From contig NZ_PDJO01000001.1 in assembly GCF_002563775.1 (NCBI RefSeq), positions 1,746,001 to 1,810,000 of the forward strand: a stretch of DNA of 64,000 bases, read 5' to 3'. Position numbers and translations under genes: made by a program. Below, one piece after another: positions 56,549-64,000 of this stretch (position 1 is the first letter of the stretch; every line of letters starts with the position of its first letter). The stretch is from Thioclava sp. ES.031 (GTDB taxonomy: Bacteria > Pseudomonadota > Alphaproteobacteria > Rhodobacterales > Rhodobacteraceae). The notes under the pieces are model-generated. The model saw nothing but the letters and a program-made list of their open reading frames with translations. It had not been told where the DNA came from and did not search any database.

Positions 56549-57430
56549 TCAATTCCGGCCTGATACGGCGCGCGTTGTGGTGGCGACGGGCGTTTGCTCG
56601 TCGGTTTGCCAGCGCGACGCGCGCGTGCCGGAGGCTTTCGCGCCCCCGGACCACCCGTCGCGCTCGGACAGGCGCGGCGCGGGATCGGGCTGGGCGAGGG
56701 CCGCACCGATCCGCTCGTTCTGGTATTTTGCAAGCCGCCGCAGCCGACCGAGATCCCTGACCTCGAGATGATCGGGCGCAAGCAGGCGGATCGCGCCGCG
56801 CTCCTCGATCTGGTGCAGCGCGCGGCACAGGGTCTCCACCGTCATGTCCAACAGCGAGGCGAGATCGCGCCGGGTCAGTACGATGCGGATTTCCGGCGTG
56901 CTGTCCTCGGGCGCACCGGGGAGCTGTTCGATCAGCCAAAGCGCGAGCCGCTGTACGGTGCTGCGCCCGCGCATCTTCACGACGCTCAACTGCAGCTCCT
57001 CGAACTGACGGTTCAGCGCCGACAGGCAGCCCCGGAAAATCTGCGGATGCGTTTGCAGGAAACCGTGCCATGTCGAGCGTGGCATCCAGCAGATCGCGGT
57101 GTCGGTGGCGGCCTCGCTCGAGAACCCGTTCACCTCGCGGTCGGGGTCGCCGATCAGATGGCCCGCGCGCAGGATCTGCAGCACGTATTCGTCGCCGCCC
57201 TCGGTCAGCACGACGACCTTGACCAGCCCCGAGGAGACGATCCCGACCCGCTCCGCCACCTCGCCCTGAGCCGCGATCTCGGCCCCTTGGTGATAGTTTT
57301 CGCGATAGCTTCGATGTGCAAAATCAAGGAGCGCCCCGCCGTCGAAAGCGCTGCAAAGCCCGGTCTGGCGCGCAACGCAATCCTCGCATTTCGCGTCGTA
57401 TTCCGGTCGAATACCCTGTGAATTAAACAT
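56549..57430 (-). CDS. FNR-type oxygen-sensing transcriptional regulator
   Basis: A 293-residue Crp/Fnr protein. Cys15, Cys18, Cys26 and Cys114 match the four [4Fe-4S] ligands of FNR/FnrL, so it should sense oxygen through cluster loss. The cyclic-nucleotide-like domain is ~35-150. In the HTH the recognition helix reads VETLCR, keeping the Glu and Arg of FNR (VETISR) but with Cys where FNR has Ser212. A ~48-residue tail after the HTH, rich in R, S, T and A, is absent from ordinary FnrL (about 250 residues). Start ATG 57430 follows a GGGGGG-rich site. FNR-like boxes surround the gene. Confidence 0.88.
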   Translation of the reverse strand: MFNSQGIRPEYDAKCEDCVARQTGLCSAFDGGALLDFAHRSYRENYHQGAEIAAQGEVAERVGIVSSGLVKVVVLTEGGDEYVLQILRAGHLIGDPDREVNGFSSEAATDTAICWMPRSTWHGFLQTHPQIFRGCLSALNRQFEELQLSVVKMRGRSTVQRLALWLIEQLPGAPEDSTPEIRIVLTRRDLASLLDMTVETLCRALHQIEERGAIRLLAPDHLEVRDLGRLRRLAKYQNERIGAALAQPDPAPRLSERDGWSGGAKASGTRASRWQTDEQTPVATTTRAVSGRN

Positions 57431-57893
57431 ATTCCCCCCTTCAGCTCCCCGAGCTCTGGCAACGTTCGGGGAACGGTCGCATAGCGTGACTGAAGGAATC
57501 TTGCCGTCTCGGAGCGCGTCTGTCAGGCGGCAAATTGTAGAGAAATGTGACCTTTGACACGCGAAACGGGGTCGCGCCCGGCGATCTTGCGGGTGCTTTT
57601 TGCGGTCGTTGGCCGTTTGGCGCAGTGCCGTCAAACCCCTGAAACGGGGTGGAAATGGCCCCGCCGACCACACCTTGAGGACAGGCGCGCGGTGGCCGAC
57701 GGGTATCGCGAAACGCTCTTCGACCACGGTCGAGTGGGTGAGGTCACCCGAACGTCCGCGAATGCCCGAATGATACGCCCGAACCGCCCGCGTGCCATTA
57801 TCGGGCGTCAATCACGGCAAAGATCGCGCGCGCGATCGGCGGCTCCGGGATCCGCGGGACACCCTGCGCCGCCCGCCTTCGGCCGCGGTGGCA
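57431..57893. other. Intergenic region upstream of the FNR gene
   Basis: The gap between the divergent FNR and cytochrome genes is 531 nt. Apart from the box at 57894-57907 and isolated half sites near 57556 and 57631 I see no gene or RNA. Confidence 0.45.
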
Positions 57894-57907
57894 TTGACCG
57901 CCGACAA
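57894..57907 (+). promoter_or_regulatory. FNR-like box (cytochrome c copy 2)
   Basis: TTGACCGCCGACAA: one mismatch in the right half. Centre is 61.5 nt before the start at 57962. Confidence 0.5.
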
Positions 57908-57961
57908 TGCCGCCGGGGCGCGCCGCGGGAAAGCTGGGTCATGGACATCGGAGGACACCAA

Positions 57962-58378
57962 ATGACACAGTATCGACCTTTCCTGCTCGCCCTTTGCCTG
58001 ATCGGTGCGGCGGGGCCGCTCGCGGCGCAGGACGCCATGACATCCGACGAGATGGGCGCACAGCTTTACGCGGACAATTGCGCCGCATGTCACGGCATGA
58101 GCGGGCAGGGCGATGGCCCGCTCGCGGATGCGTTCATTCAGGACATTCCTTCGCTCACCGGGTTGGCGGCGGCCAATGACGGGGAGTTCCCGTTGCTGAA
58201 CGTGATCCAAATCCTCGACGGGCGGACGGAAGTGCGTGGGCATGGCGGGCCGATGCCGGTCTTCGGCGCGCTTTTCCGCAACGAGCTGGAGCCGATGGTC
58301 GGGCGGTTCGGCACCGAGGCGCTGATCCGCGGGCGGATGCTGGCCATCGCGGAGCATGTCGGAACCTTGCAGCAATGA
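57962..58378 (+). CDS. Periplasmic cytochrome c, small class I (copy 2)
   Basis: A 138-residue protein with a signal peptide (cleavage near LAAQ) and the haem motif CAACHG; a Met ligand is likely in GGPMPVFG. Clearly related to the cytochrome at 45829-46251 (shared spacing, NDGEFPL/NNGEFPL, G-P-L-A/G-P-L-S). The ATG at 57962 follows GGAGGA; an earlier ATG at 57941 lies before that site. An FNR-like box suggests use under low oxygen. Confidence 0.88.
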   Translation: MTQYRPFLLALCLIGAAGPLAAQDAMTSDEMGAQLYADNCAACHGMSGQGDGPLADAFIQDIPSLTGLAAANDGEFPLLNVIQILDGRTEVRGHGGPMPVFGALFRNELEPMVGRFGTEALIRGRMLAIAEHVGTLQQ

Positions 58379-58447
58379 CGGACCCGCGCCGTCTGACCCG
58401 AGCGGGTCGGGCGGCGCGAAGACGAGACGCGTCGAAGGTGGCGCAGG

Positions 58448-58867
58448 TCACCGGTGGTGATTGGCGACGGCGCGCGTCATCTCTCCCACGAGTTCGAGCG
58501 AGGTTCCGTGGGCCACGTCCCCGAGGCTGAGCATCCCGACCAGCCGTTTCTCGTCGTCGAGAACCGGCAGGCGGCGGATCTTGCGCTGATCCATCAGATG
58601 CACCGCATCTTCCACCGTCTCATCGGTGCGGCAATAGACGATCCCCGGCGTCATCACCTCCTCGGCGCGGGTCTTGGCCGGGTCGAGCCCTTGCGCCACC
58701 ACCCGCAGGGCAAGGTCGCGATCGGTGATCATCCCGATGAGCTTGTCATCCTTGCCGATCGGGACCGCGCCGATATCGTCCTTGCCCATCTGGTCCGCGA
58801 TCTCCTTCACAGGGGTATCGGCATCGACCCATGCGGCTGGCTTGTGCATCGCGTCACTGATCTTCAT
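58448..58867 (-). CDS. CBS-domain protein
   Basis: A 139-residue protein of two CBS motifs (KISDAMHKPAAWVDADTPV... and ...EEVMTPGIVYCRTDETVED), a Bateman module that binds adenosyl ligands. Stand-alone CBS proteins are common in FNR-controlled stress clusters. The start at 58867 (MKISDAM) excludes a 27-residue extension from 58948 that runs over the FNR-like box. Binding partner unknown. Confidence 0.88.
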   Translation of the reverse strand: MKISDAMHKPAAWVDADTPVKEIADQMGKDDIGAVPIGKDDKLIGMITDRDLALRVVAQGLDPAKTRAEEVMTPGIVYCRTDETVEDAVHLMDQRKIRRLPVLDDEKRLVGMLSLGDVAHGTSLELVGEMTRAVANHHR

Positions 58868-58925
58868 GGCATCCTCCCGAGTGTAAGCACATCCTCTCAG
58901 TCTGCCCGATCCACGCGGGTGCGCA

Positions 58926-58939
58926 TTGACCGCAATCAG
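58926..58939 (-). promoter_or_regulatory. FNR-like box (CBS gene)
   Basis: TTGACCGCAATCAG: one mismatch in the right half. Centre is 65.5 nt before the start at 58867 on the minus strand. Confidence 0.5.
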
Positions 58940-58968
58940 CCTTCGCACGCCTTTGGAGGCCCGCGCGA

Positions 58969-58982
58969 TTGTCGCCGGTCAA
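58969..58982. promoter_or_regulatory. Second FNR-like box beside the CBS gene box
   Basis: TTGTCGCCGGTCAA: right half perfect, left half with one mismatch. It is 43 nt from the box at 58926; no plus-strand gene follows at the usual distance, so its target is unclear. Confidence 0.4.
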
Positions 58983-59335
58983 TGCGGCGCGGGGAAATCC
59001 AGTCAGGTTGGTGAGATCGATGGGAGGAGTCGAACCGGTGAGCGCCATATGGATGTGCTGCGCGCTGCTGCCCGATGGTCGGCCCGCCGTGACGCGGAGA
59101 GCTCCATCGATCGAAGGGTCATCGTTGCTGTGCGAATTGCGATGTGAAAACGCGGAATTCGCAGGTCGGACGATGGCCCTTCGCCATATTCCAGACATCT
59201 GCGTGCCGGGTCCGGCCCGCTCGGATCACATGCAGTCTCGCAAGTTTGACCATGCTCTCGTGCCGACCGCCGCCTTGTCTGGATTGGCGAATGCCTGCTC
59301 AGATCGCGCGCTCGAGAGGCTTTGTGCGCGTCTCA
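58983..59335. other. Intergenic region between the CBS gene and the 59417 gene
   Basis: A GTG-started ORF of 112 codons from 59038 has GGAGG upstream but its sequence is not recognised and it runs across the FNR-like box at 59336, so it is not called a gene. Confidence 0.4.
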
Positions 59336-59349
59336 TTGACGGAGATCAA
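59336..59349 (+). promoter_or_regulatory. FNR-like box (59417 gene)
   Basis: TTGACGGAGATCAA: full match to TTGAY-N4-RTCAA. Centre is 74.5 nt before the ATG at 59417. Confidence 0.6.
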
Positions 59350-59416
59350 TGGCGCGGCGGACCGGATGCGGTTTAGCTGTTCGGACGTCATAGCCACGCA
59401 TCGAAGGAGTGTGCGG

Positions 59417-59773
59417 ATGTTTCGTTGGATCACCCCCAAAAACAATCCTGACCTTCTCCCGCTGCCGCGAAAGGCAGAGGATGACGGCCTCGCGCCGGAG
59501 ACCGTTCCCTGGCCCCTGTCGAGCGCGCAGGCCCAGCCTTGCACCACGGCGATCCCCCGGGTCGCACGCGCTCCGGCGACGGGTCCGGATCGTGCGCTGG
59601 AGGTCTCGGCGCTGCTCGATCTCGGCCTCTCGACGCGGGAAATCGCGCGCTATCTCGGCCTCGCCCTGCAGGAGGTGTTGCGGCTGAAAAGCGTGGAACT
59701 CGATCTCGGTGCGAGCCTCGTCAACAACATGACCCCGGTCTATCGCCTCGATGCGATCCGTCACGTGGGCTGA
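59417..59773 (+). CDS. Small protein of unknown function with HTH-like segment
   Basis: A 118-residue protein that I do not recognise. The first ~60 residues are Pro/Ala-rich; residues ~62-85 (VSALLDLGLSTREIARYLGLALQEVLRL) look like a helix-turn-helix of the LuxR/sigma-like type. The ATG follows GAAGGAG and has an FNR-like box at a good distance, so expression is credible. It could be a small regulator, but this is inference. Confidence 0.6.
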   Translation: MFRWITPKNNPDLLPLPRKAEDDGLAPETVPWPLSSAQAQPCTTAIPRVARAPATGPDRALEVSALLDLGLSTREIARYLGLALQEVLRLKSVELDLGASLVNNMTPVYRLDAIRHVG

Positions 59774-59827
59774 GACGATCGGGGGGACGCGGGCTGCCCT
59801 TCAAGGCGGTCCCGCGCACATCACAGC

Positions 59828-61789
59828 CTATTTCGCGAAGATCGAATCGAGGAAGCGCGCGTGTTGCGCCACCCAATCCGGGTTGAAATGGTTGTTATCT
59901 TTATAGACGGTCGTCAAATCCGGCTCGCGGACACGGCAGTGGTCCTCGGAGCAAAAGGCAAATGCCGGATCGATCACAACCGCTTGGGACTTTGCCAAAA
60001 CGTTTTTCATTTCTTCCGTCAGCGCCTTGTCTTTCGCGGGGATCGGTTGCTCGCGTAGCAAGGCGCGCGCATCCGACACCGGCCCCCATCCAAGACGCAT
60101 CTCCGGCGCGATATTGGTGAAATCCTGGAGGCGCGGGTTGTCGAGAAGGACGAATACACTCTTTCCGGCCGCGCTGAGTTCGCGAACAGATTCAGCGAGG
60201 CGTGACAAAGCGGCGCGGCGCCCCGGTGCTTCGACGAGCGGGACGCGCGCGTCGGCGCGCTCGACATAGAAGGCCGGGCTTCCGGCGTAGAAATTCCAAG
60301 CGCCGCCAATGACCACGGTGTGATAGCGCGGCAGACTCGCGAGTCGCCAAGCATTGACCGTGTTGTCACGACACGGAGCCCGGTTCGGGTCATCGGTCTT
60401 GATTTCGGGGATCGGGGCGCAGCCGCTCCCGATCGCGAGCGTTGCGCCGATTGGCTCATCGCCCGCGGAGACGAGCTTCTCGATCCGCGTCGCATATTGC
60501 GCGACATGCGAGTCGCCGATGAACAGAACCTCCTGCGCGCTCTCGGGGCCAAGTTGATAGATGTCGGTCTCGTTCGGTTTGGGCGCGTCGACCTTGCTCA
60601 GCAGAAAGGACCATTCGGTCTTGTCGGGCATCGGCAGGTCGATCCGAAACCGTGGGGGCAGGGGTATGAGCGCGGCGAGCAACACAAGCCCCGCCAAGCC
60701 ACCCATCGCGACGCCCAGCGCCAGCGTTTTATCCCGGTCACGCCCTTTGCGCCGGATCGGCAATTCCACGAAGCGGAAGGTGGCCCAGGCCGCGATCAGC
60801 GACAGCACGATCGCGACCAGACCCATCTTGAAATAGACATGGCGGAAGGTGATGTGCATGTAGCTCAGAAATACCCAGTGCCAGAGATAGAGCGGATAGC
60901 TGATCACCCCGATCCAGACCGGAATCCTGAGCGAGAGCAGGTATTTGTTGACCATCCCTTCGCTGCCGGCAGAGATCAGTAAGGCCGCGCCCAGTACCGG
61001 GAACAGCGCCCACCATCCGGGGAACGGGCTGCCGTCTTCCATGAAGATGAAGGCCACCGCGATCAGCCCCGCCCCGATCAGCGATTGCAGATGAGTGTGA
61101 CGTGCGGTGAGGGCGGCGTGATGACGCTTGAGATAGGCGAGACCCGCGCCGATCAGCAGCTCCCAGCCGCGCGCGAAGGGCGAGTAATAGGCGGCGGTCG
61201 GATTGCGGTAGGTTTCGAACAGTCCATAGACGAAAGAGGCGAGCGTCAGCCCTGCCAGAACGAGCGGCAGGCTCCCGCGCCCGCGCCAGACGAAAGCGAG
61301 CAGCAGCGGCCAGACAATGTAGAATTGCTCTTCGACCGCGAGGCTCCAGAAATGCAGCGTCGGCTTGAAGACGGAGGAGATGTCGAAATAGCTCGCCTCG
61401 CTCCAGAGCAGCAGGTTTTCGGAGAAGAAGATCGACGCGAGGATGTGTTTCAGGAGCGAGGCGAACTCGCCTTTCAATTGAAGATACCAGCCGATCGCGA
61501 AGATCGCGGCAAGCACCACGATCAGCGCCGGGAAAATCCGCAGGATGCGCCTTTGGTAGAAACGCGCGATCGAATAGCGCCCCTCGGCGAGATCGCGCAT
61601 CAGGATCGTCGAAATCAGATAGCCGGAAATGACGAAGAAGATATCGACCCCGATGAACCCCGCAGGCCAGAGTCTCGGGAAGGCATGCGTGATCACGACT
61701 GAGATGACTGCGAGAGCGCGCAATCCGTCGATATCCGGACGATATTTATCGCTGTGCAGCGATCTCGCTACCCCGAAGCGTGGCCCCAT
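59828..61789 (-). CDS. Acyltransferase-3 / SGNH membrane protein (OafA-like)
   Basis: A 653-residue protein. The first ~370 residues form an acyltransferase-3 membrane domain with about ten helices and the family marks YRPDIDGLRALAVISVVITHAFP and RFYQRRILRIFPAL. The C-terminal ~240 residues are a periplasmic SGNH domain (VLFIGDSHVAQYATR; late Asp/His in DNNHFNPDW). Such proteins O-acetylate lipopolysaccharide, capsule or exopolysaccharide. It stands alone. Confidence 0.9.
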   Translation of the reverse strand: MGPRFGVARSLHSDKYRPDIDGLRALAVISVVITHAFPRLWPAGFIGVDIFFVISGYLISTILMRDLAEGRYSIARFYQRRILRIFPALIVVLAAIFAIGWYLQLKGEFASLLKHILASIFFSENLLLWSEASYFDISSVFKPTLHFWSLAVEEQFYIVWPLLLAFVWRGRGSLPLVLAGLTLASFVYGLFETYRNPTAAYYSPFARGWELLIGAGLAYLKRHHAALTARHTHLQSLIGAGLIAVAFIFMEDGSPFPGWWALFPVLGAALLISAGSEGMVNKYLLSLRIPVWIGVISYPLYLWHWVFLSYMHITFRHVYFKMGLVAIVLSLIAAWATFRFVELPIRRKGRDRDKTLALGVAMGGLAGLVLLAALIPLPPRFRIDLPMPDKTEWSFLLSKVDAPKPNETDIYQLGPESAQEVLFIGDSHVAQYATRIEKLVSAGDEPIGATLAIGSGCAPIPEIKTDDPNRAPCRDNTVNAWRLASLPRYHTVVIGGAWNFYAGSPAFYVERADARVPLVEAPGRRAALSRLAESVRELSAAGKSVFVLLDNPRLQDFTNIAPEMRLGWGPVSDARALLREQPIPAKDKALTEEMKNVLAKSQAVVIDPAFAFCSEDHCRVREPDLTTVYKDNNHFNPDWVAQHARFLDSIFAK

Positions 61790-61946
61790 ATATCTGCCCC
61801 CGGTGCTGCGCCGGACATGTTCCGACAGACCCCAAGGTCAGGGTTTTGAGTTGATGACGCTGGGTCAATGGGGATGCTGCGGCGCAGCAAGAAAAGGTAA
61901 GGAAATCCGGACACGACTTTCCGGGCTGGCTGGCTCGCGATGATTT

Positions 61947-61984
61947 CTTCGGCAGCGCGGAATAGAAATTACGCGCTGCCGAAG
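61947..61984. repeat. Perfect inverted repeat after the ureohydrolase gene
   Basis: CTTCGGCAGCGCG (61947-61959) and CGCGCTGCCGAAG (61972-61984) form a 13-bp stem with a 12-nt loop, 33 nt past the ureohydrolase stop. A T-rich run follows only on the plus strand, so it is not a standard terminator for the minus gene. Confidence 0.7.
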
Positions 61985-62016
61985 GTTTGTTTATTGGGGT
62001 TCCCGAACCAAGTCCG

Positions 62017-62985
62017 TCACCCGCGCGTCATGCGCACCGCCATCTGGCACAGGATCTCGAACATCACCGAGACGCCGAGGAAGGCGGTCGCACCGGACGG
62101 GTCGAAGGGCGGGGAGACCTCGACCAGATCGGCGCCGACGATTTCCACCCCGTCGAGCAGGCGGATCACCTGCAGCGCCTGATAGGAATTCGGGCCGCCC
62201 ACTTCGGGCGTGCCGGTGCCGGGGGCGAAGGCCGGGTCGATGAAGTCGATATCGTAGGAGAGATAGGTGGGCTTGGTGCCGACGATCTCGCGCGCCTCGG
62301 CCATCACATCCTCGACGCCGCGAGCGTGGAATTCCTCGATCGGGATCACGCGCACGCCCACGCTATCGGCGAAATCGCGGTCCTCGCTGTCATAGGTCGA
62401 GCCGCGAATGCCGATCTGCACCACGCGTTTCGGGTCCAGGAGACCCTCTTCGATGGCGCGGCGGAACGGCGTGCCGTGGGTATACATATTGCCGCCGAAA
62501 TAGCTGTGGAACAGGTCGGTATGGCTGTCGAAATGCACCATGCCGAGCGGCTCGGGCGTGCCCAGCGCGCGCAGGATCGGCAGCGAGTTGAGGTGGTCGC
62601 CGCCTGCGGTGATCGGGCGGATTCCTTGGGCGCGGACGGTCTCGAAGAATCGGGTGATCCGGTCCATCGCATCCTGAATGTCGGCGGGGTTGGGGGCCAC
62701 GTCGCCGAGATCGGCACAATTGACCATCTCGAAGGGGCGCACGCCGGTCGCACCGTTCTGCGCCCGGATCATCGTCGAGAGATCGCGCAGCTGGCGCGGC
62801 CCGTGGCGCGGGCCGGGACGGTTGGTGGTGCCGGAATCCCAGGGGCTGCCGATGAACCCGACCTGCACATCCTTCAGGCGCGGGTCGTCGAGTTCGACAT
62901 GCGGCAGGCGCATGAAGGTCGGCACGCCTGCGAAGCGCGGCAGATCGAAGCCGGAAACCGGGTGGAAAAGGGGATCGCTGGACAT
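62017..62985 (-). CDS. Agmatinase/guanidino-acid ureohydrolase family
   Basis: A 322-residue arginase-fold enzyme. Manganese ligands are in GGDHL, HFDSHTD (usually DAHxD) and SYDIDFIDPAFAPGTGTPEVGG. GSPWDSGTTNRPGPRHGPRQLR and the DSHTD form are closer to guanidinobutyrase/guanidinopropionase and related enzymes than to classical SpeB, so the substrate is open. It releases urea from a guanidino compound. It is followed on the same strand side by SDR genes 13 nt upstream, likely one operon. Confidence 0.85.
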   Translation of the reverse strand: MSSDPLFHPVSGFDLPRFAGVPTFMRLPHVELDDPRLKDVQVGFIGSPWDSGTTNRPGPRHGPRQLRDLSTMIRAQNGATGVRPFEMVNCADLGDVAPNPADIQDAMDRITRFFETVRAQGIRPITAGGDHLNSLPILRALGTPEPLGMVHFDSHTDLFHSYFGGNMYTHGTPFRRAIEEGLLDPKRVVQIGIRGSTYDSEDRDFADSVGVRVIPIEEFHARGVEDVMAEAREIVGTKPTYLSYDIDFIDPAFAPGTGTPEVGGPNSYQALQVIRLLDGVEIVGADLVEVSPPFDPSGATAFLGVSVMFEILCQMAVRMTRG

Positions 62986-62998
62986 GGGGTCGCTCCTG

Positions 62999-63730
62999 TC
63001 AGGTCATGACACTGCCACCGTTCACGCCGAAGCATTGACCGGTGATGAAATTGCTCTGCGGGCCCGCGAGATAGCAGGCCATCGCGGCGATATCCTCGGG
63101 CTGGCCGAACCGGGCGAGCGGCGTCGCCATGTCGATTGCCAGCTGTTCGGGGCTCATCGAGGCGGGGCTCGTCATATCGGTCTCGATCGAGCCCGGCGCG
63201 ATGGCGTTGACGAGGATCTTCGGCGCCAGCTCGCGCGCCAGCGTCCGGGTCAGCGCGATGATCGCGCCTTTCGAGGCGGTGTAGGCAGACATTTCCTCGC
63301 GCCCGAGAATGCCCAGATCGCTCGCGATATTGATGATACGGCCTTCCTCGGTACGGCGCACGAAGGCGCGCGACGCAAGGAACGTGCCGCGCAGGTTGAC
63401 CGCGATCACGCGGTCGAATTCGTCGATCTTCGTCTCGGCAATCGGCCCTTCGCGCAGGATGCCCGCGTTGTTCACGAGGATGTCGAGCCGCCCGAACCGG
63501 GACATGACGGCGTCGAACATCCCCTCGATCTGCGCCTCGTCGGAGACATCGGCGGGCAGGGATTCCGCCTCGGTCAGCTTTTGAAGCTCGGCCAGCGTGT
63601 CGTGCGCCTGCGCGTCGTCGGGATGGCAGAAGGCGACTTTCGCGCCCTGTTCGGCCAGCGCCAGCGCGATGGCGCGCCCGATCCCGCGCGAGCCGCCGGT
63701 GACCAGTGCGACTTTTCCCTGAAGGCTCAT
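62999..63730 (-). CDS. Short-chain dehydrogenase/reductase (FabG-like)
   Basis: A 243-residue classical SDR: cofactor motif TGGSRGIG, NNAG, catalytic Ser in INIASDLG, Tyr-x-x-x-Lys in YTASKGA, and the C-terminal GQCFGVNGGSVMT. It oxidises or reduces a hydroxyl/keto group with NAD(P). The neighbours (ureohydrolase, second SDR) suggest a catabolic operon rather than fatty-acid synthesis. Overlaps the next SDR by 4 nt. Confidence 0.9.
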   Translation of the reverse strand: MSLQGKVALVTGGSRGIGRAIALALAEQGAKVAFCHPDDAQAHDTLAELQKLTEAESLPADVSDEAQIEGMFDAVMSRFGRLDILVNNAGILREGPIAETKIDEFDRVIAVNLRGTFLASRAFVRRTEEGRIINIASDLGILGREEMSAYTASKGAIIALTRTLARELAPKILVNAIAPGSIETDMTSPASMSPEQLAIDMATPLARFGQPEDIAAMACYLAGPQSNFITGQCFGVNGGSVMT

Positions 63731-64000
63731 GACATTACCTCGCCGCGGTCGACGTTGAGCGCCTGACCGGTGATATTCGCGCCGGCCTCGGACGCGAGGA
63801 ACATGTAGGGATCGGCCATATCGGCGGGCACCATCAGCCCGTCGATCGCTTGCGCGGCCATGATCTCGGCTTCGACCTCGGCCTCGCTGCGGCCGCTCGA
63901 TTCCGCCAGTTCCCGCAGCGAATTCGCGGCGGGGCCGGTTTTCACCCAGCCCGGGCAGATCGCGTTGACGCGGATGCCGCGAGGGCCCAGTTCCTGCGCC
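63727..64000 (-). CDS. Short-chain dehydrogenase (3' part; 5' end outside window)
   Basis: The minus frame is open to the window edge. The last ~90 codons show the C-terminal SDR part: LGPRGIRVNAICPGWVKTG, then DPYMFLASEAGANITGQALNVDRGEVMS. The NAD motif and catalytic Tyr lie outside the window. It is first in the operon with the SDR and ureohydrolase genes. Confidence 0.85.
   Translation of the reverse strand, partial: AQELGPRGIRVNAICPGWVKTGPAANSLRELAESSGRSEAEVEAEIMAAQAIDGLMVPADMADPYMFLASEAGANITGQALNVDRGEVMS

Noticed and set aside
59038..59376. GTG-started 112-codon ORF with GGAGG upstream
   Set aside because: Unrecognised sequence that overlaps a full-match FNR-like box; kept as an intergenic note only.

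Overview
The window looks like chromosomal DNA of an alphaproteobacterium, most likely Rhodobacteraceae (a marine Thioclava/Rhodobacter-like lineage; the genus is a guess). Supporting signs are high GC, a DddL-type DMSP lyase, an olsBA ornithine-lipid pair, a ChpT-like phosphotransferase, DUF3553 and DUF4169 proteins, an alphaproteobacterial CsgH, and an FNR protein with FnrL-like cysteine spacing. No phage, plasmid or CRISPR locus was seen. The only transposon trace is a decayed IS5-family fragment at 15.5 kb.

0-1.9 kb: an AraC regulator (cut by the window edge), an NmrA-like oxidoreductase and a small membrane protein. 1.9-15.4 kb: the most unusual region, two divergent operons around a GntR/FCD regulator gene. 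The minus operon encodes PxpA (LamB/YcsF), a strongly divergent GroEL-like protein and a complete Pot-type ABC importer. The plus operon encodes PxpB, PxpC, an APH-fold kinase, a class-III aminotransferase/phospholyase, a biotin carrier protein and a biotin carboxylase. Both promoters carry the same TGATATATCA palindrome, so they probably form one regulon. The parts suggest uptake of an amine or lactam, phosphorylation and elimination, and a biotin-dependent, urea-carboxylase-like step on an amide. The GroEL-like protein lacks both aspartates needed for ATP hydrolysis in GroEL.

15.7-43.6 kb: mostly housekeeping genes: tRNA-Asn, an EnvZ-like kinase, lon, an HU-like protein, dddL between two tRNA-Val genes, pirin, two identical tRNA-Asp genes, proA, chpT, olsBA, tyrS, anmK, eno, selO, tRNA-Ser and aroQ. 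A creatinase gene is divergent from a BCCT transporter gene, suggesting creatine or methylamine uptake and breakdown.

43.6-59.8 kb: a stress, low-oxygen and biofilm region. It holds a phosphoribosyltransferase, DUF2267, two related c-type cytochromes, a universal stress protein, a host-attachment-like protein, curli subunits with CsgH, a LuxR-type regulator, an outer-membrane-like protein, a two-component pair, a phasin, a CBS-domain protein and an FNR-type regulator. Nine transcription starts here have an FNR-like inverted repeat (TTGAY-N4-RTCAA or close), eight of them centred 61-79 nt before the start codon, which suggests a local FNR regulon. An Hsp20 C-terminal remnant shows gene loss inside it.

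59.8-64 kb: an acyltransferase-3/SGNH protein, an agmatinase-family ureohydrolase and two overlapping short-chain dehydrogenases, the last cut by the window end.
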